Assembly: GCA_013423325.1 (NCBI GenBank)
Contig: BLJB01000073.1
Coordinates: 124,001 to 188,000, forward strand
Direction: 5' to 3'
DNA from: Usnea hakonensis
Taxonomy: Eukaryota > Ascomycota > Lecanoromycetes > Lecanorales > Parmeliaceae
Length of the DNA: 64,000 bases
A model generated the notes under the pieces. The model saw only the letters and a list, made by a program, of their open reading frames with translations, was not told where the DNA came from and ran no database searches. Made by a program: the position numbers and the translations under genes. Positions 1 to 11,153 of the stretch are shown here, piece after piece; the first letter of the stretch is position 1; each line of letters opens with the position of its first letter.

Positions 1-1982
1 TTCTTTCTCAGCCTGTACACGTGCCTGACGTCAGCCGTGAGGGAGGAGGGTGGATGGTGATTGGGGGGTGGGGGGTGTTTAGGTGACCTCGTCGCATGGA
101 AATTGGTAGATGCCTCTGCGGTAACCGTGGTAGAGGCGACCATGTTCACTGTAAGGTGGGGGTTCACTGTTCCTGAGGAGAGGGGCGACTAGGTTAGCGA
201 TCCGAAATCTGCAGCGATTTCTTTTTTTCGAGTGGGCCGGGGAAAGGGGGAGGCGGGGGGATACGTGCCCGCTCATCACGATTCAATGACCGCGCAAAAG
301 CACGAAAGCTCTAGTCCTCAACCTGCCCACGATAATGTTCCTTTGCTTGCCAATCTGGATCAACTTGCTGTGCGCCTTTCCTCGCATCGAGAAGAATGGG
401 AAACGAGAGTGAGGTCTAGGTGGGATGTCTACGACAACCATCCAGACTAAGATGGATGGGAAGCTTTTGTTTCTGGGGAGAGGGGGGGGGGGGGGGGGTC
501 CTTTATATGGTATTTATGCCGAGCGGGCACGCAGGTCTTACTCAAAAAAGGTCGGTTGTTTGATGAGCAGCATGGGATGTGATGTATGTGGGTATGGGGG
601 ATGAAATTTTTTTTCAATATTTTTTTTTCTGGGGAACGAAAAGGATATGAGAGGAAGCAGTCCCGGGACAGAAGAGAACCAACATTGTTATTTATCCATG
701 ATGCAGTCAGAAAGGACAGGGGACTTTTCTTAGGCTGAACCACATCATCGGGAATTCTGGTGGCTTGCCGCACGCCTACACTATACACGTCCAAATGACC
801 CTTGTAAATCCCTGCGCAGTCCTGCGACTATTTTTCCATTTTATTTTCTTTTCTTTTTTCTCCCTTTTTTTTTATTATTATTATTTATTTTCTTTTTCTT
901 CTTTTCCCCAAAACTAAAAAATCCCTTTTCCCGCAAATCAAAGGTACTAAGGAAAGTCCCTAGTGACCCTAGCCAGCTAGCCTGGAGCCCATCGGCCAAC
1001 GTACTCTAAATACTCTTGACTACTGTATCTCTTCCTTCCGGCCAGGCGGGGGGCCCTACCTTAGCTGGGTCCAAACTACCTTAGCTTTACCTTACCTTTG
1101 AAGCAGAACCTACCAGACCTTTGGCTTCTGCTGTTTTGTTTCCTTAAGGGTTTTTAACTGCATTAATGATCATTCCTTCTCCAGCATTTTGCCTTTCCAT
1201 CCTATTCCATATCATTGGTCATCACGACTGGGCAAATCTGTAGAGTATGGATGGAACCTATGAAATCAATATTGGAGGAAGTACAAGTACGGCTGAGCTC
1301 CTCGGGTGTCCGCTGCTGCCTATGAGGCTAGAGGGTACGGATCGATTTTTTGGTTTTTGGTTTTCTCTCCTTTTTCTTTTCTGGAAGACAGCCGAAGCCA
1401 ATAAATGAATGGATGGTAATAAAATGATAATGGAAATAATAACATTTATTAATCCTTGTCTGGAGATGACTTTTGTCACGCCATGCCCGTTTATCTTGGC
1501 CGGTGAGACCGTGTCACATAAGTCCTTTAGTGGGTAAAGAAGGAGGTACTTAGAGTAAAGTACCCGTACCCCGTAAGTGAGAGAAAGAGATGGCTGTTTC
1601 CAGCGGTGCGGTATCTTGGGTCGTGGGAAAAAAAAGGGTGCGGTACGGTAACGCCCAAGTAAAGTACTTCGGAGAGGAAGTCATGATCCATGGTTCGACA
1701 TGTGAGTAAGGTACTTTTTACTTAGGTATGGATTCGGTACTTTACTCGTACCTCTTAATCTTACAGCAAGGCTCGCCATGCACCATTGGGGGCGACTATC
1801 GAACCCTAAACCTACCTATTGCTATTCGTCGATTGCCATTAACTATATACGACACTATTCTTAGGACCCGACATTAACAACGATCGATGCATCATCCCTT
1901 CCCACTCCTTGGATGCATACATGTACATGAATCAATTTGAACATTTAATTCAACTTAATCCCGCACAGACCCATGTCACTTG

Positions 1983-2041
1983 TGAGAGAGAGAGAGAGAG
2001 AGAGAGAGTGAGTGAGTGAGTGAGAGTGAGAGAGAGAGAGG
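1983..2041. repeat. GA/GAGT microsatellite
   Basis: Simple-sequence tract of GA dinucleotides interrupted by several GAGT units, in non-coding DNA. Confidence 0.9.
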
Positions 2042-3399
2042 GGAAGTACTATTGATTATTTTTAATTTGGGTTTTTTTGTTTTTGGTGATTTGGGAATGC
2101 TTTTGATTTTTCTTTACTACTTTACGTACTCGTACGGACGTAAGGTAGTTTACTTGATACGACCACTTGGTAAGGTAGTCTATCAGTCCCAGCCGACGTA
2201 CGAGTACCTTACCTTACTCACCGGACTCATTCGTTGATGATGTTCCGGTTACCGGATCACGTTAAATCTCGTCTATATGCTTGCACCACAACGCATTGGG
2301 ATTTTTGATCCCTAAGTTTTCTGGATCGCCTATTTGGTTTGGAATCTCCATTTCTCTTTTCTTCTTTTCTTCTTTATCTTTCTCCCCTTTTCCCCTTTTG
2401 ACTAATATGCTTCTGCAAGTAAGGTATTCTGAGATTCCACTAAGCATACTTAAGGTAAGATACTTGACTGACCAGACCCGCTTGACTTGTACTCCTTTAC
2501 TTTACTACTGCATCATTCCACCCGGTGCCTCGGACCAGCTCATATCGGCGATAGTTCCCAACCTGACCGGAAAGGGAGTCGTTGGAATGAGATGAATTTA
2601 TAAATTTACGACGGTCATCATCATCCAAGCAAGGAATCTTACTCGTTAATGGATATTGGGGAATAGTTCCCAGTATGATGGGACCACGGAATTGCTGATC
2701 CTGCAACATATGCGTTGTTTAGGCGAAAAGGCGCTAAACCCCCTTATGGGCTTATGGGTCTCAAAGTCGGTCAGGATTTTGTTTAAAAGGAAATTGGGAA
2801 AATTGGGAAAATTGAAAAATTGGAAATTGGAGCTGATTCATAATTGGCGCTAGTGCAGGGAAATGGGGTAGGAGGCCTTTGGATCCAGCGGTGGGCCCAG
2901 CGGTGGAATGATGCAATCACATGCCTGGGATCCCCTCAACCGTTCCCTTGGGTTCGGTATCTTGTGGCACCCCCCGGGGTGGGCACGCCAAGCGAACAGA
3001 TGAATTTGCGTTCCAACTCCCAGAAGGGGCGCTCCCAGGCGACCTTGAATTTGACCCTGACTCCACCAATAAGGGCTGCCAAACATATTCCCACCACATG
3101 CAGCTTTATCGAGATCATGTTCGGCTACTTGCAGACAAACCACCCAACGGCACCCGAACGCGGTTTATTACCCGGACCATTCACTAGTCACTAGCCTTCC
3201 ATGCGCCTACCCGCTGTCTCTGGCGCATGGCCCTGCCCACTTGCACGCACACGATACACCTTGCAGACATCAAAACGTTCGACATTCTTTTCGAATGGGG
3301 GAAATAAAAAACGGTCTAGAGTCATCATCACCCGATTACCCTTGATGATGATAATGATGACGACGACGACGATCCTATTAGCTTCCTTTGGGGCATATG

Positions 3400-3420
3400 A
3401 AAAAAAAAAAAAAAATGAGA

Positions 3421-3461
<41 letters not shown>
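3400..3461. repeat. poly-A followed by (AG)16 microsatellite
   Basis: Two A runs broken by TGAG lead into about 16 uninterrupted AG units (3430-3461). A GATGAT/GACGAC trinucleotide stretch lies just upstream. This is non-coding DNA. Confidence 0.9.
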
Positions 3462-3463
<2 letters not shown>

Positions 3464-5152
3464 TATGAACATCATCCATTGTTCAAGCATTGGATACTTT
3501 ACTCGTGAAGGCCATGCACCGCTCAAAGGATTATTGTGTTGCCAACTGGCATGCTTGTCCCGGTCCATCCGCATCATAGCATGGCTGAAGTTGGTAAGTT
3601 TAGCCTGTGGTCAGAGGTGGCGTGCGCGTTCACAGCTAAAAGATATGTACGAGTAGTCCGCTGGTTGATGGTGCCCTCGGTGTGGAAAAGCCACCAGACC
3701 ACATGGCTTTCATCTAAGGAAAGATAGTCCGTGCTGGCTTGAAGTTGCTTCATTAAGGTACTTTAGCAATCACAATCAGAATGACTAGCCGAGGGCAACC
3801 AAGGAAACATCCATTCTGCCGCTAAAACATTCCCACGAGGTACGCACACTTGATATTCCGACACTTGTCTGTGGGACGTGAACATGTTCCTTCGCATCAA
3901 AGGACAAATCCGCCCAAGCAGTTGTTTGACACATGTCATGGACGGCTAGGAAAGCCTAATGCAGCAAGTGATGCCGATGATCCTAGCTGTAGCGTGGTCG
4001 GGTCTAGGCTCAGGCTCGTGTCATCGGCTCAGTTTCATGCATGGACAGCACCCAATTGTTTGGTTCAACCTTAAGGTAAATAAAGCGTCCTTTCGGCCAT
4101 ACTACTGATGAATATGGAATGATGGAATGATGGCTGATGACCGTTTCTACTTTACACAATTGAACATGGCACAGGCCATGAATCATCATCATCATCATCG
4201 ACATCATCATCTGAAGCTCCAAGGCTTGCTATAAGATTGATCCATGTCAGGAAGTCCCATTTTGACCATCGTGGCTTTAGAGATGGACCATGAATCATCA
4301 TCATCATCATTGTCATGGCTTTGTGAGACCACCAAGTGGTCCGACCGTAATTAAAGTGAGCAGAATCGCCTAGACATTCCTCTACCGGAATTGTCGTCTG
4401 GGGCTAATAAAGGACGACAGTCTCCTTCGAAATCTTTGCTGTAATACCGTCGGTCTTTTCCATTCACCGACTACAGCTGGCTCTGATTGGATTGTCTACA
4501 ATCCTTTTAATTTGGCGACTTTCATCCCTTTCTCTCGATGAAATATTTTGAGCCATGTTATTGATGATCACTATGCTGTGTGCGGCAAACTTGCGAGGAA
4601 GTTCCTTTTCATCACATCTTTTGCCGCTTCTCGCTCTCATTCATAGGTTGGCGTTAGTCGGGTCGTCTTCCCTCCCTTCATTTATGGCCTGTTCCTTCTC
4701 TCTTGTCACAATGAACGAGGATAGTCGCTCCTTCGTCTTTGATTTACATTGCGTCTCAACGAGTTTAGCGACCGACCCTAGCCTTTTCTTTCGTCGCCAA
4801 AGAAAGATGTTGTCCCTTTACCTTCATCTGGTTCACTTTCCATGTGCATTTAGGACCACGACTCTCAATTATCTACTCTCTTGCAGCATAAGTCCACATG
4901 AAATACACACATCGTCTGCTCTCTTGAACTGAATTGGTTTGCAGCGTCACGCTTATCAATTAATATTCATTTCCATAGATTTCCTGCAGCTGTCTCTGCC
5001 TCTCCGGTGAAATTACTCGACCCATCGACAGGCCTGTCCTTCTCCAGCGCAAGTTGTCTTGGAAGATATCAGGAGACTTCAAGGCAGCTTTGAACTCCAA
5101 CTTCACGATATCGGCTGTACTGACTGCTGTAAGAGCCTCATCTTCCTCCCTA

Positions 5153-6367
5153 ATGTCGGAGCCACAGATACGCCCACAATATACATTCTCGAGTGCAATC
5201 TTTCTCTACAAACCCACTAACGAGGGCGGATGGATAAGGCTACCATGCTCGGAGTATCACTCGAAATACAACTGCTGCAGCATCAGATTTGATGATTTTG
5301 GCGTGCGTGTAACGCAAAAGAACACCAAGCACGAGATTGTCTGCCATCTCAAACTTGTTCTTAAGTCACCGATCATCACCACCGAAAACAACCAACTCAT
5401 CGTCGAGGCTGCCTGCGTTGGAATCCGCAGTCTCGACCTGGTTCCCTTCCGCAGCAGCAAGGACAGTGCGCATGCCCTCGAGCACTTAGGGACTTTACCA
5501 CTAGCACTCATCAGAGACGCCATCGTCGCCGTCACACTGTATGATCTTACTGGGACCCGCGAGGGGACCGAAATGCTAGAGCAGCAAGAGCTTATGCAGC
5601 TGATACCCTCATTGGTAGAAAAGGGTTTTCGAAGCCATAGCGCTCGACACACAAACGGTTCTTCTGGATCTACAATTCAACCTGAGATTCCCAACATTAC
5701 CGTGCCCGAACCGAGAGCGACGGAGACTCCTAGCACCCGACACAGAAACGGTTCTTCTGGATCTACAATTCAACCCGAGATTCGCAACGCCACCGTCTCC
5801 AACACCGGACAGAACATGACTCCTGGCACCCGACAAACAAACGGCTCTCTCGAATCCACCACTCAAATTGAAATTCGCAGCGCCACCGTCTCCAACACCG
5901 GACAGACCATGACTCCTAACACCCGACACACAAACGGCTCTTCCGAATCCGCCTCTCAACCTGAGACTCGCAACGCCACTGTCCCCAACACCGGACAGCC
6001 CATAACCCCCAGGACCGTCATCCCCCGAACCGGTCACCCCAGGGGACTCTACAACCCCAACGCCCAACCCTACCAACCTTCATCACCATCAACAGACTCC
6101 CACGATCCAGCACCGGTCGCCAGTAACCCGACTCTGGAGCAGCGATTGGAGGCGCATCATTTCGAGGCCGCGAGGACGGAATCTTGGCTCGTGCAGCGCT
6201 TGGAGGGCGATAGGTGTGCGATGCTCGATGGCGTCATGGGACCTGTTGCTGAGGCTATCAATCTCGCGTTCGATCGTGTGGTGGGGGAGGCGGTGAGGGA
6301 GCATTGGGTTAGAGCTGATGCTGTTGCGAGGATTGTTGTTGGGGGGTATGAATGGGTGGGGGGGTGA
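5153..6367 (+). CDS. hypothetical protein with four 31-residue tandem repeats
   Basis: I do not recognise this family. The first in-frame ATG, at 5153, gives 404 residues. The frame is open upstream from about 5054 but has no ATG there, so a spliced upstream exon is possible. Residues 1-163 look like a folded domain of mixed polarity, with no signal peptide or membrane segment. Residues 164-287 are four copies of a 31-residue unit beginning T/ARHxNGSS and ending near xTPx. They are rich in Asn, Ser and Thr and carry several N-x-S/T sequons. The C-terminal 90 residues are moderately helical. The repeat length is an exact multiple of three, so copy number can change without breaking the frame. 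This argues that the frame is really translated. Confidence 0.5.
   Translation: MSEPQIRPQYTFSSAIFLYKPTNEGGWIRLPCSEYHSKYNCCSIRFDDFGVRVTQKNTKHEIVCHLKLVLKSPIITTENNQLIVEAACVGIRSLDLVPFRSSKDSAHALEHLGTLPLALIRDAIVAVTLYDLTGTREGTEMLEQQELMQLIPSLVEKGFRSHSARHTNGSSGSTIQPEIPNITVPEPRATETPSTRHRNGSSGSTIQPEIRNATVSNTGQNMTPGTRQTNGSLESTTQIEIRSATVSNTGQTMTPNTRHTNGSSESASQPETRNATVPNTGQPITPRTVIPRTGHPRGLYNPNAQPYQPSSPSTDSHDPAPVASNPTLEQRLEAHHFEAARTESWLVQRLEGDRCAMLDGVMGPVAEAINLAFDRVVGEAVREHWVRADAVARIVVGGYEWVGG
5642..6013 (+). repeat. 93-bp coding tandem repeat, four copies
   Basis: Units start at 5642, 5735, 5828 and 5921. Each is 93 bp and encodes 31 residues. Copies 1 and 2 share a long nearly identical stretch at their 5' ends, and copies 2 to 4 share their 3' halves. 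The unit therefore seems to have spread by repeated unequal exchange rather than in one event. Confidence 0.85.
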
Positions 6368-6977
6368 GTGGGTTGTTGGTGTTTGTGTCATGTTGTGGGT
6401 TTGATGGGGTGGTTAGTGATGGGATTGCGGTCGGTGGGGGTGTTGTTTGTTTGATTGATTGAGGTGGGGGTTGGATGAAGTGGATTGGATTGGATTGAGA
6501 GGGGGATGAGGGTTGTGTTTATGGGCTATGGAGATGGGGGAGAAGATGGTATGGAGTTACTGTACGTATGTTATTATTATTCGTGTTTCATCCCGTCCCT
6601 CTCTCTCTCTCGGTTCGGTTCTCCATTCTCCATTGACAACTCCTTTTTTTTGGTTTTTTTTTGGAGCTAGCTGAGCTGAGCTGGATTTGTTTCTATCTAA
6701 ACTCCCCCCCCCCCNNNNNNNNNCCCCCCCCCCCTCCCTCTTTGACTTTCCCATTTTGGAAATTTATTTTATCCTTGTAGGATTAGTGCACTGTACTGTT
6801 GTTGATTGATTGATGGTTGCTAAGGTAAGGGAAGGGAAGGGAAGGGACTTACTTACTTGGCAGAAGATGAATGTTCTGTGAGGATTGGTGGGGAGGGGGA
6901 GGGTAGAGTATAGCGTGGATTTTTTTGTTGTTGTTTTTTGGGGGGGGGGGGGCTTGTGTTTTTTGTTGTCGTTTTTT

Positions 6978-7025
<48 letters not shown>

Positions 7026-8521
7026 TTTAAAAGGCACTGCACTGCATGACGGGCCTACTAAGATTTTTGTTGGTATGTATGTTTGTGTGTATGTATGTTT
7101 GTATACTTTGATCTTTCTTGCATCTTGATCTTGGTTGAGACGCGGTTGAGACGCGGTTTGAAGTGAATTGGACTGAATTGGATTGGATTGGATTGGACTG
7201 AGCTGAGATGAGCTTGGTTGTACGTACTGAATTGAATTGAATTGAGATATACTGAGTTGAGCTGAGCTTGATCAGATCAATAACACATATCTATCCTTGC
7301 ATTAGCTCAGGAAAGGAGAGAGAGGAGAGAGGGGGGGGGATGGATAATGTGCTGGTGGGGCGATGGGTTGATTGATGGGTTGATGGATTAGTTCTGATGG
7401 GGTTCTGTGGGGGGTCCATGGTGAGTGGGGTTGGTTATGGGGGATTTGTTTATAGGTAGGGGATTTTGGGGTATGCTGGATGGGTGCGTGGATGGGTTGG
7501 TGGTGTTTGTGGGGAGTGGGGGAGGGGGGAGGGGAGGGGAGGATTCTGAAGCGAGTACATTTGTTTGTTTGTGGTTGATTGGGATTGGTAGTTCTGTCTG
7601 ATTTTTTCATCTGTGACTAAGGTAAGGTGTGGGAAGGATGGGATTTGGTATATTTTGTGTTTTTGGGGGAAGGTGTTTTTTTTTTTGAGAGGTGAGTGAT
7701 GCTGGTGATGGGTGATTGGGGGGGTTGATGGGGGGAGGGGGGGGATTTGGGTTGTTGGTTGGAAATGGGGGATACATAGTTGAATAGAATGAGTACTATA
7801 CTGTATGTAATTCTCATTTGTAGAGTATTTTTTTTGAGAGAGAGGTGAGACTGTTGATGTGAGGCTGTTGATGGGCGATTGGGGGGGGGAGTGGTATTTG
7901 GTTGGTGGGAAATGGGGGATTGGTGGATAAGTGGATAAGTCTTATAGAAAGGTCGCTATAATGGATGATAAGCCAATCGAGAGAGATGAGGTTCTGCTAA
8001 TGGACGATACGATTTGATGGGGCGTGTTGACACATTTTGCTTTTGTTTTGTTTAGTAGAAAAGGGGAGAGAGGCACGAAGATAGCCATGTAAAAATGGAT
8101 CAGGATTAGATGTTGGAGAGTTATCTTATGAGAGTGCTAGGTCATGGTGATATACGATTTAATAAGGGGTATTCTCGTATTGCCAGATGGAAAAGGGAGG
8201 AGAGGATAGATAGATACACAAAAAAAAAGCATCTTTTTCTGAAGACAGCATTACAAATCCGCAGGATTTACTTTAATTTTCATAGCAAAAATCCCCTCAT
8301 GGGCCCTGTATCGTCACGCTGGGGCAAACGAAAATTCCATCCGTCCTCAGGAATGTACAATACGGATCTCAAATCCCCTTTGTGGGTGATCAGTCGCAGT
8401 CCGGAACGCCTTGCTCTTTTCGGTGTATCAACGCATGGGATATCAAGCGATAGATGGATAAGATTGGGTAATCAAACAACTGGGAATTGGCGACGGTCCC
8501 TCCTTGGGTAACGATGTATGC
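6368..8521. other. G/T-rich non-coding region with poly-G tracts and an N gap
   Basis: The plus strand is strongly G/T-rich and poor in C for almost 2 kb. It holds short GGATT/GGACT/GAGCT-type repeats (about 6470-6500 and 7160-7270), a C11-N9-C11 stretch (gap at 6715-6723), a 13-base G run (6940-6952) and a 44-base G run (6980-7023). The frames in it encode only homopolymeric or low-complexity peptides. I see no gene. Confidence 0.6.
6980..7023. repeat. 44-base poly-G tract
   Basis: An uninterrupted run of 44 G on the plus strand, preceded 27 bases upstream by a 13-base G run (6940-6952). The length may be inaccurate because homopolymers of this size are hard to sequence. Confidence 0.85.
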
Positions 8522-9713
8522 TCAAGGATCGTAATTTTTATACGCGCAGCTGCAAAAGTCGGTCGACGGCTGCACCGTATAGCCAGCCGTGACTGCATCT
8601 CCGAGCTGCCCATTATTATAATGGAAGCATGAGGGAACGTCTACGCCGCCGCCGATGGATTGCGTCGCATCGACTGCATACTCCCAATACGCAAAATTTC
8701 CACCGGCGGGGGAGCCGGCGGAGGTGTCTGTGGCTGCGGCCGTAACGGCGGAAGATGTTACGCTGGCGCCGCTGGTGGAATTGGTGGGATAGGATTTGGG
8801 TTTGCTGGTGTAGAGGTCGGCGGTGAAGAGGGTGTCGTTGTAATCGCATCTCACGTTCAACTTGGGGAAGGTTTGTTTGATGACTGTTGTGCTGAAGGTG
8901 TAGCGTTCGTTGGATGTGCCATTGTCGCGGAGGATGAGGCTGACGTTTGAGAAGTTGATTGCGAAGGGATTGTCGGTTGAGGAGATGAGGAGATCGGATG
9001 CCGAGTTGGAATCCGGGGAGCCGGAGGAGATGATCCAATTGAAGATGGCCTGGGAATCCGTGGGGGAGGTTGCATACGTAACAGCCGGTTCGCATGACCA
9101 GCTCGATGAATTGGAAGTGCAGTTGCTGGATGTGGTGTCGAGGAAGGTGGTGAAGGTATAAGAGCCGATTGGGAAAGGTCCGGCTGTGGGTGATGGAGTC
9201 GAGGAGGGTGCCGCAGGAGGAGAAGCATTGCTGCATTGGGGTCGTTAGCAAACTTGGTAGTGTGACGACGACCTTTCTTTTCACGACTTGCCCATTATTG
9301 TTGGATTTCTTCCGCAAACCCACGGCCAGTCCGACGGCCAAAGCGACAACGAGGACAATGACAATCGCTGTTAAGACACCGATGCGCCGCCATCCACCTC
9401 TCCGCGCAACATATGCGTTATTCCGCAAATCCTCAAACTTCTCGCCTTTGGGACCGGTCACATCCCATAAGGTGTACATAGGGGGGGAGCGTCCGCTGTA
9501 GCGTGGAGGCTCTCCCAGGAATCTGCGGTGAAAGGGGCGATTGTGTGTTTTTGGAGGCGAGGTGGGAGTGGGAGGCAGGGGCACGTAAGTGGCATCTTCT
9601 TCGATGATGGAGAGTCTGAGGGAGCTGGCGCGAGAAGCATTTCTGCTGCCCCGTCGTACCCCAGCATTGGTCGAATGTCGCGGAAGAGGTCGGTCTTTGT
9701 TTTCTGGAAGCAT
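8522..9713 (-). CDS. single-pass membrane protein with secreted C-terminal domain, fungal, unknown function
   Basis: The gene starts at ATG 9713. Residues 1-110 are a polar, Arg/Ser/Pro-rich cytosolic tail. Residues about 112-133 form one hydrophobic segment of Val, Ala, Leu, Ile and Gly, followed by Arg-Lys-Lys. The rest of the protein lies in another frame, open from just below a TAA at about 9248 down to the stop at 8522. It encodes a Ser/Pro linker and then about 220 residues with several N-x-S/T sequons and conserved-looking Cys and Trp, which fits an extracellular or lumenal domain. The frame change falls between about 9320 and 9184. It contains a GCTAAC branch-like site and CAG acceptors, so a short intron is likely. 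However, no GT donor in the phase needed by the nearest CAG (9231) was found. A GTTTGC donor at 9319 with the CAG at 9184 (136 nt) would keep the frame, and a one-base assembly indel is also possible. Confidence 0.55.
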
Positions 9714-11153
9714 CCTGACGTCGTGTCGCAGATGGCATCGAAATAATGTGTGTGGGGGGGTCAGATGTACATCAGATGTAGAATTGAAGTTGATGCAACT
9801 CTGGCGACGACGAGGGTGATGATAAAGACGGCGACGATAGAGTCCAAACTGATTGGCAAGAGGACAAGATTATCATGGCGTGGAAGCTAAAGAAAATGAG
9901 GGCGACTTAATGCCATTAATCATTAATTGATGGGGGCCATGGATGGGAACGATACCGAGTACAAGTCCTTTTACTTTTTTACTTTTAATTTCCTGCGAGG
10001 CTACATCAGCGTAAGCCAATCACAAGCGGGTAGAAACGGGATAGCTTGGCACGCTTGGCTTCTTCTGTGTCACTAGGCCGATTCGAGGGGAGATCTGACG
10101 CTAAATTGGTAGGAAAAACTGCCGGGTTCTGATTGTCGCATGGGGCACAGATCTATAAATCATCTAGTACAAACTAGTCCACTTCTTATTGATCCATATC
10201 TACTTCATATCTGTATCCTTACCTTGTCATCATAACTCATAATCATATATTTATTCTATGTACATGGCCGAGTAAAGTACCTAGGAAGATCATGTTATGC
10301 GGCATCATCATTCCATCTCGTTCCGACTTTCCCATATCAGGGATCACCCTCGAAGAAGGAAGAGGAGTACTACTTTACATGCCGAACATTTGCGTCAAGG
10401 AACTGATAATAGACTGGAATGCGCACTATATATGCCAAGACTCACAGTAAATAGTAATTACAGCTACCGACTAAACATTTGTCCCACCGTCCCACGTAGT
10501 CGGAGACGCCGTCCTTATTCCTGTCGGACAAAGGTTCATATCTATCTCTAGCTGAAGATCAGAAGATGCCTAAAACGTCGCAAATATCCAGTAGCGTCGC
10601 CGAATATATACGAAAAGTATCCAAATATCCCCCAAACCCCACAAAAACCACAAGCTTAGACCTTAGTAATATACGTGGCATCTCGGCTGATTTCACCTCA
10701 CGTTTCTCCTATGCTGTATCCAGGAGGACTAGTCCTGTACCATGATGACTCCCCAAAGTGTAGATAGAAGAAGACGTGGTGGAATCGGTGTGCGCCACAA
10801 GGGCAAGCTGTAGAGTTCACTTTCGAAGAGCCTATTTATTTGCGGTCAGGATAGTACGAGTAGCTAAGGTACCTCACGTTGAGATCTTGGGACTGGTCAT
10901 CAGCATTGAATTCTGTAGAGTATTGTAGCTTGACTTGGAAACTTACAATCTGTCAAATGTGTGTGATGCCCAAAAAGATGGAACGAGACATAGGTGTACT
11001 TTTTTATTCAGTCCCGGACCATCCTCCGCAAAGGGTCCAGTGGACCATTTAAATCTGCTCTCCAACTACAACATATAATTCCATGACCACCATGTGAACA
11101 CGACATCAATCGCACGGCCTTCATGGCATGTGTAGTCCCTATAATTGTATACA
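9714..11153. other. divergent intergenic region
   Basis: This 1.4-kb stretch separates the minus-strand membrane-protein gene from the plus-strand NPR2 gene and must hold both promoters. I see no coding frame of substance and no RNA gene. A TTAATCATTAATTGAT stretch near 9915 and several TATAAA/TATATA words are the only visible landmarks. Confidence 0.5.

Larger units (their letters stand above)
1..5152. other. gene-poor region, nothing coding recognised
   Basis: No open frame here looks like a conserved protein. The frames present are short, low in complexity, or start only at non-ATG codons. The DNA holds homopolymers and microsatellites: a 17-base G run at 482-498, a GA/GAGT tract around 1983-2041, an A run joined to a GA run at 3400-3461, and two ATC-repeat blocks that share the same flank (4176-4211 and 4288-4318). 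Short AAGGTA/TACCTT/AGTAAAGTA words recur at about 1070-1100, 1545-1760, 2115-2215 and 2418-2505. They also occur in other intergenic regions of the window. I see no transposase, RNA gene or clear promoter. Confidence 0.6.

Noticed and set aside
5609..6076. 155-codon antisense frame over the tandem-repeat gene
   Set aside because: Its repeat pattern is the mirror of the sense repeats. Composition is Gly/Ser/Val-rich, with no motif.
6764..7128. Proline- or glycine-rich frames over the poly-G tracts
   Set aside because: Encoded by homopolymers; they lie in non-coding skewed DNA.
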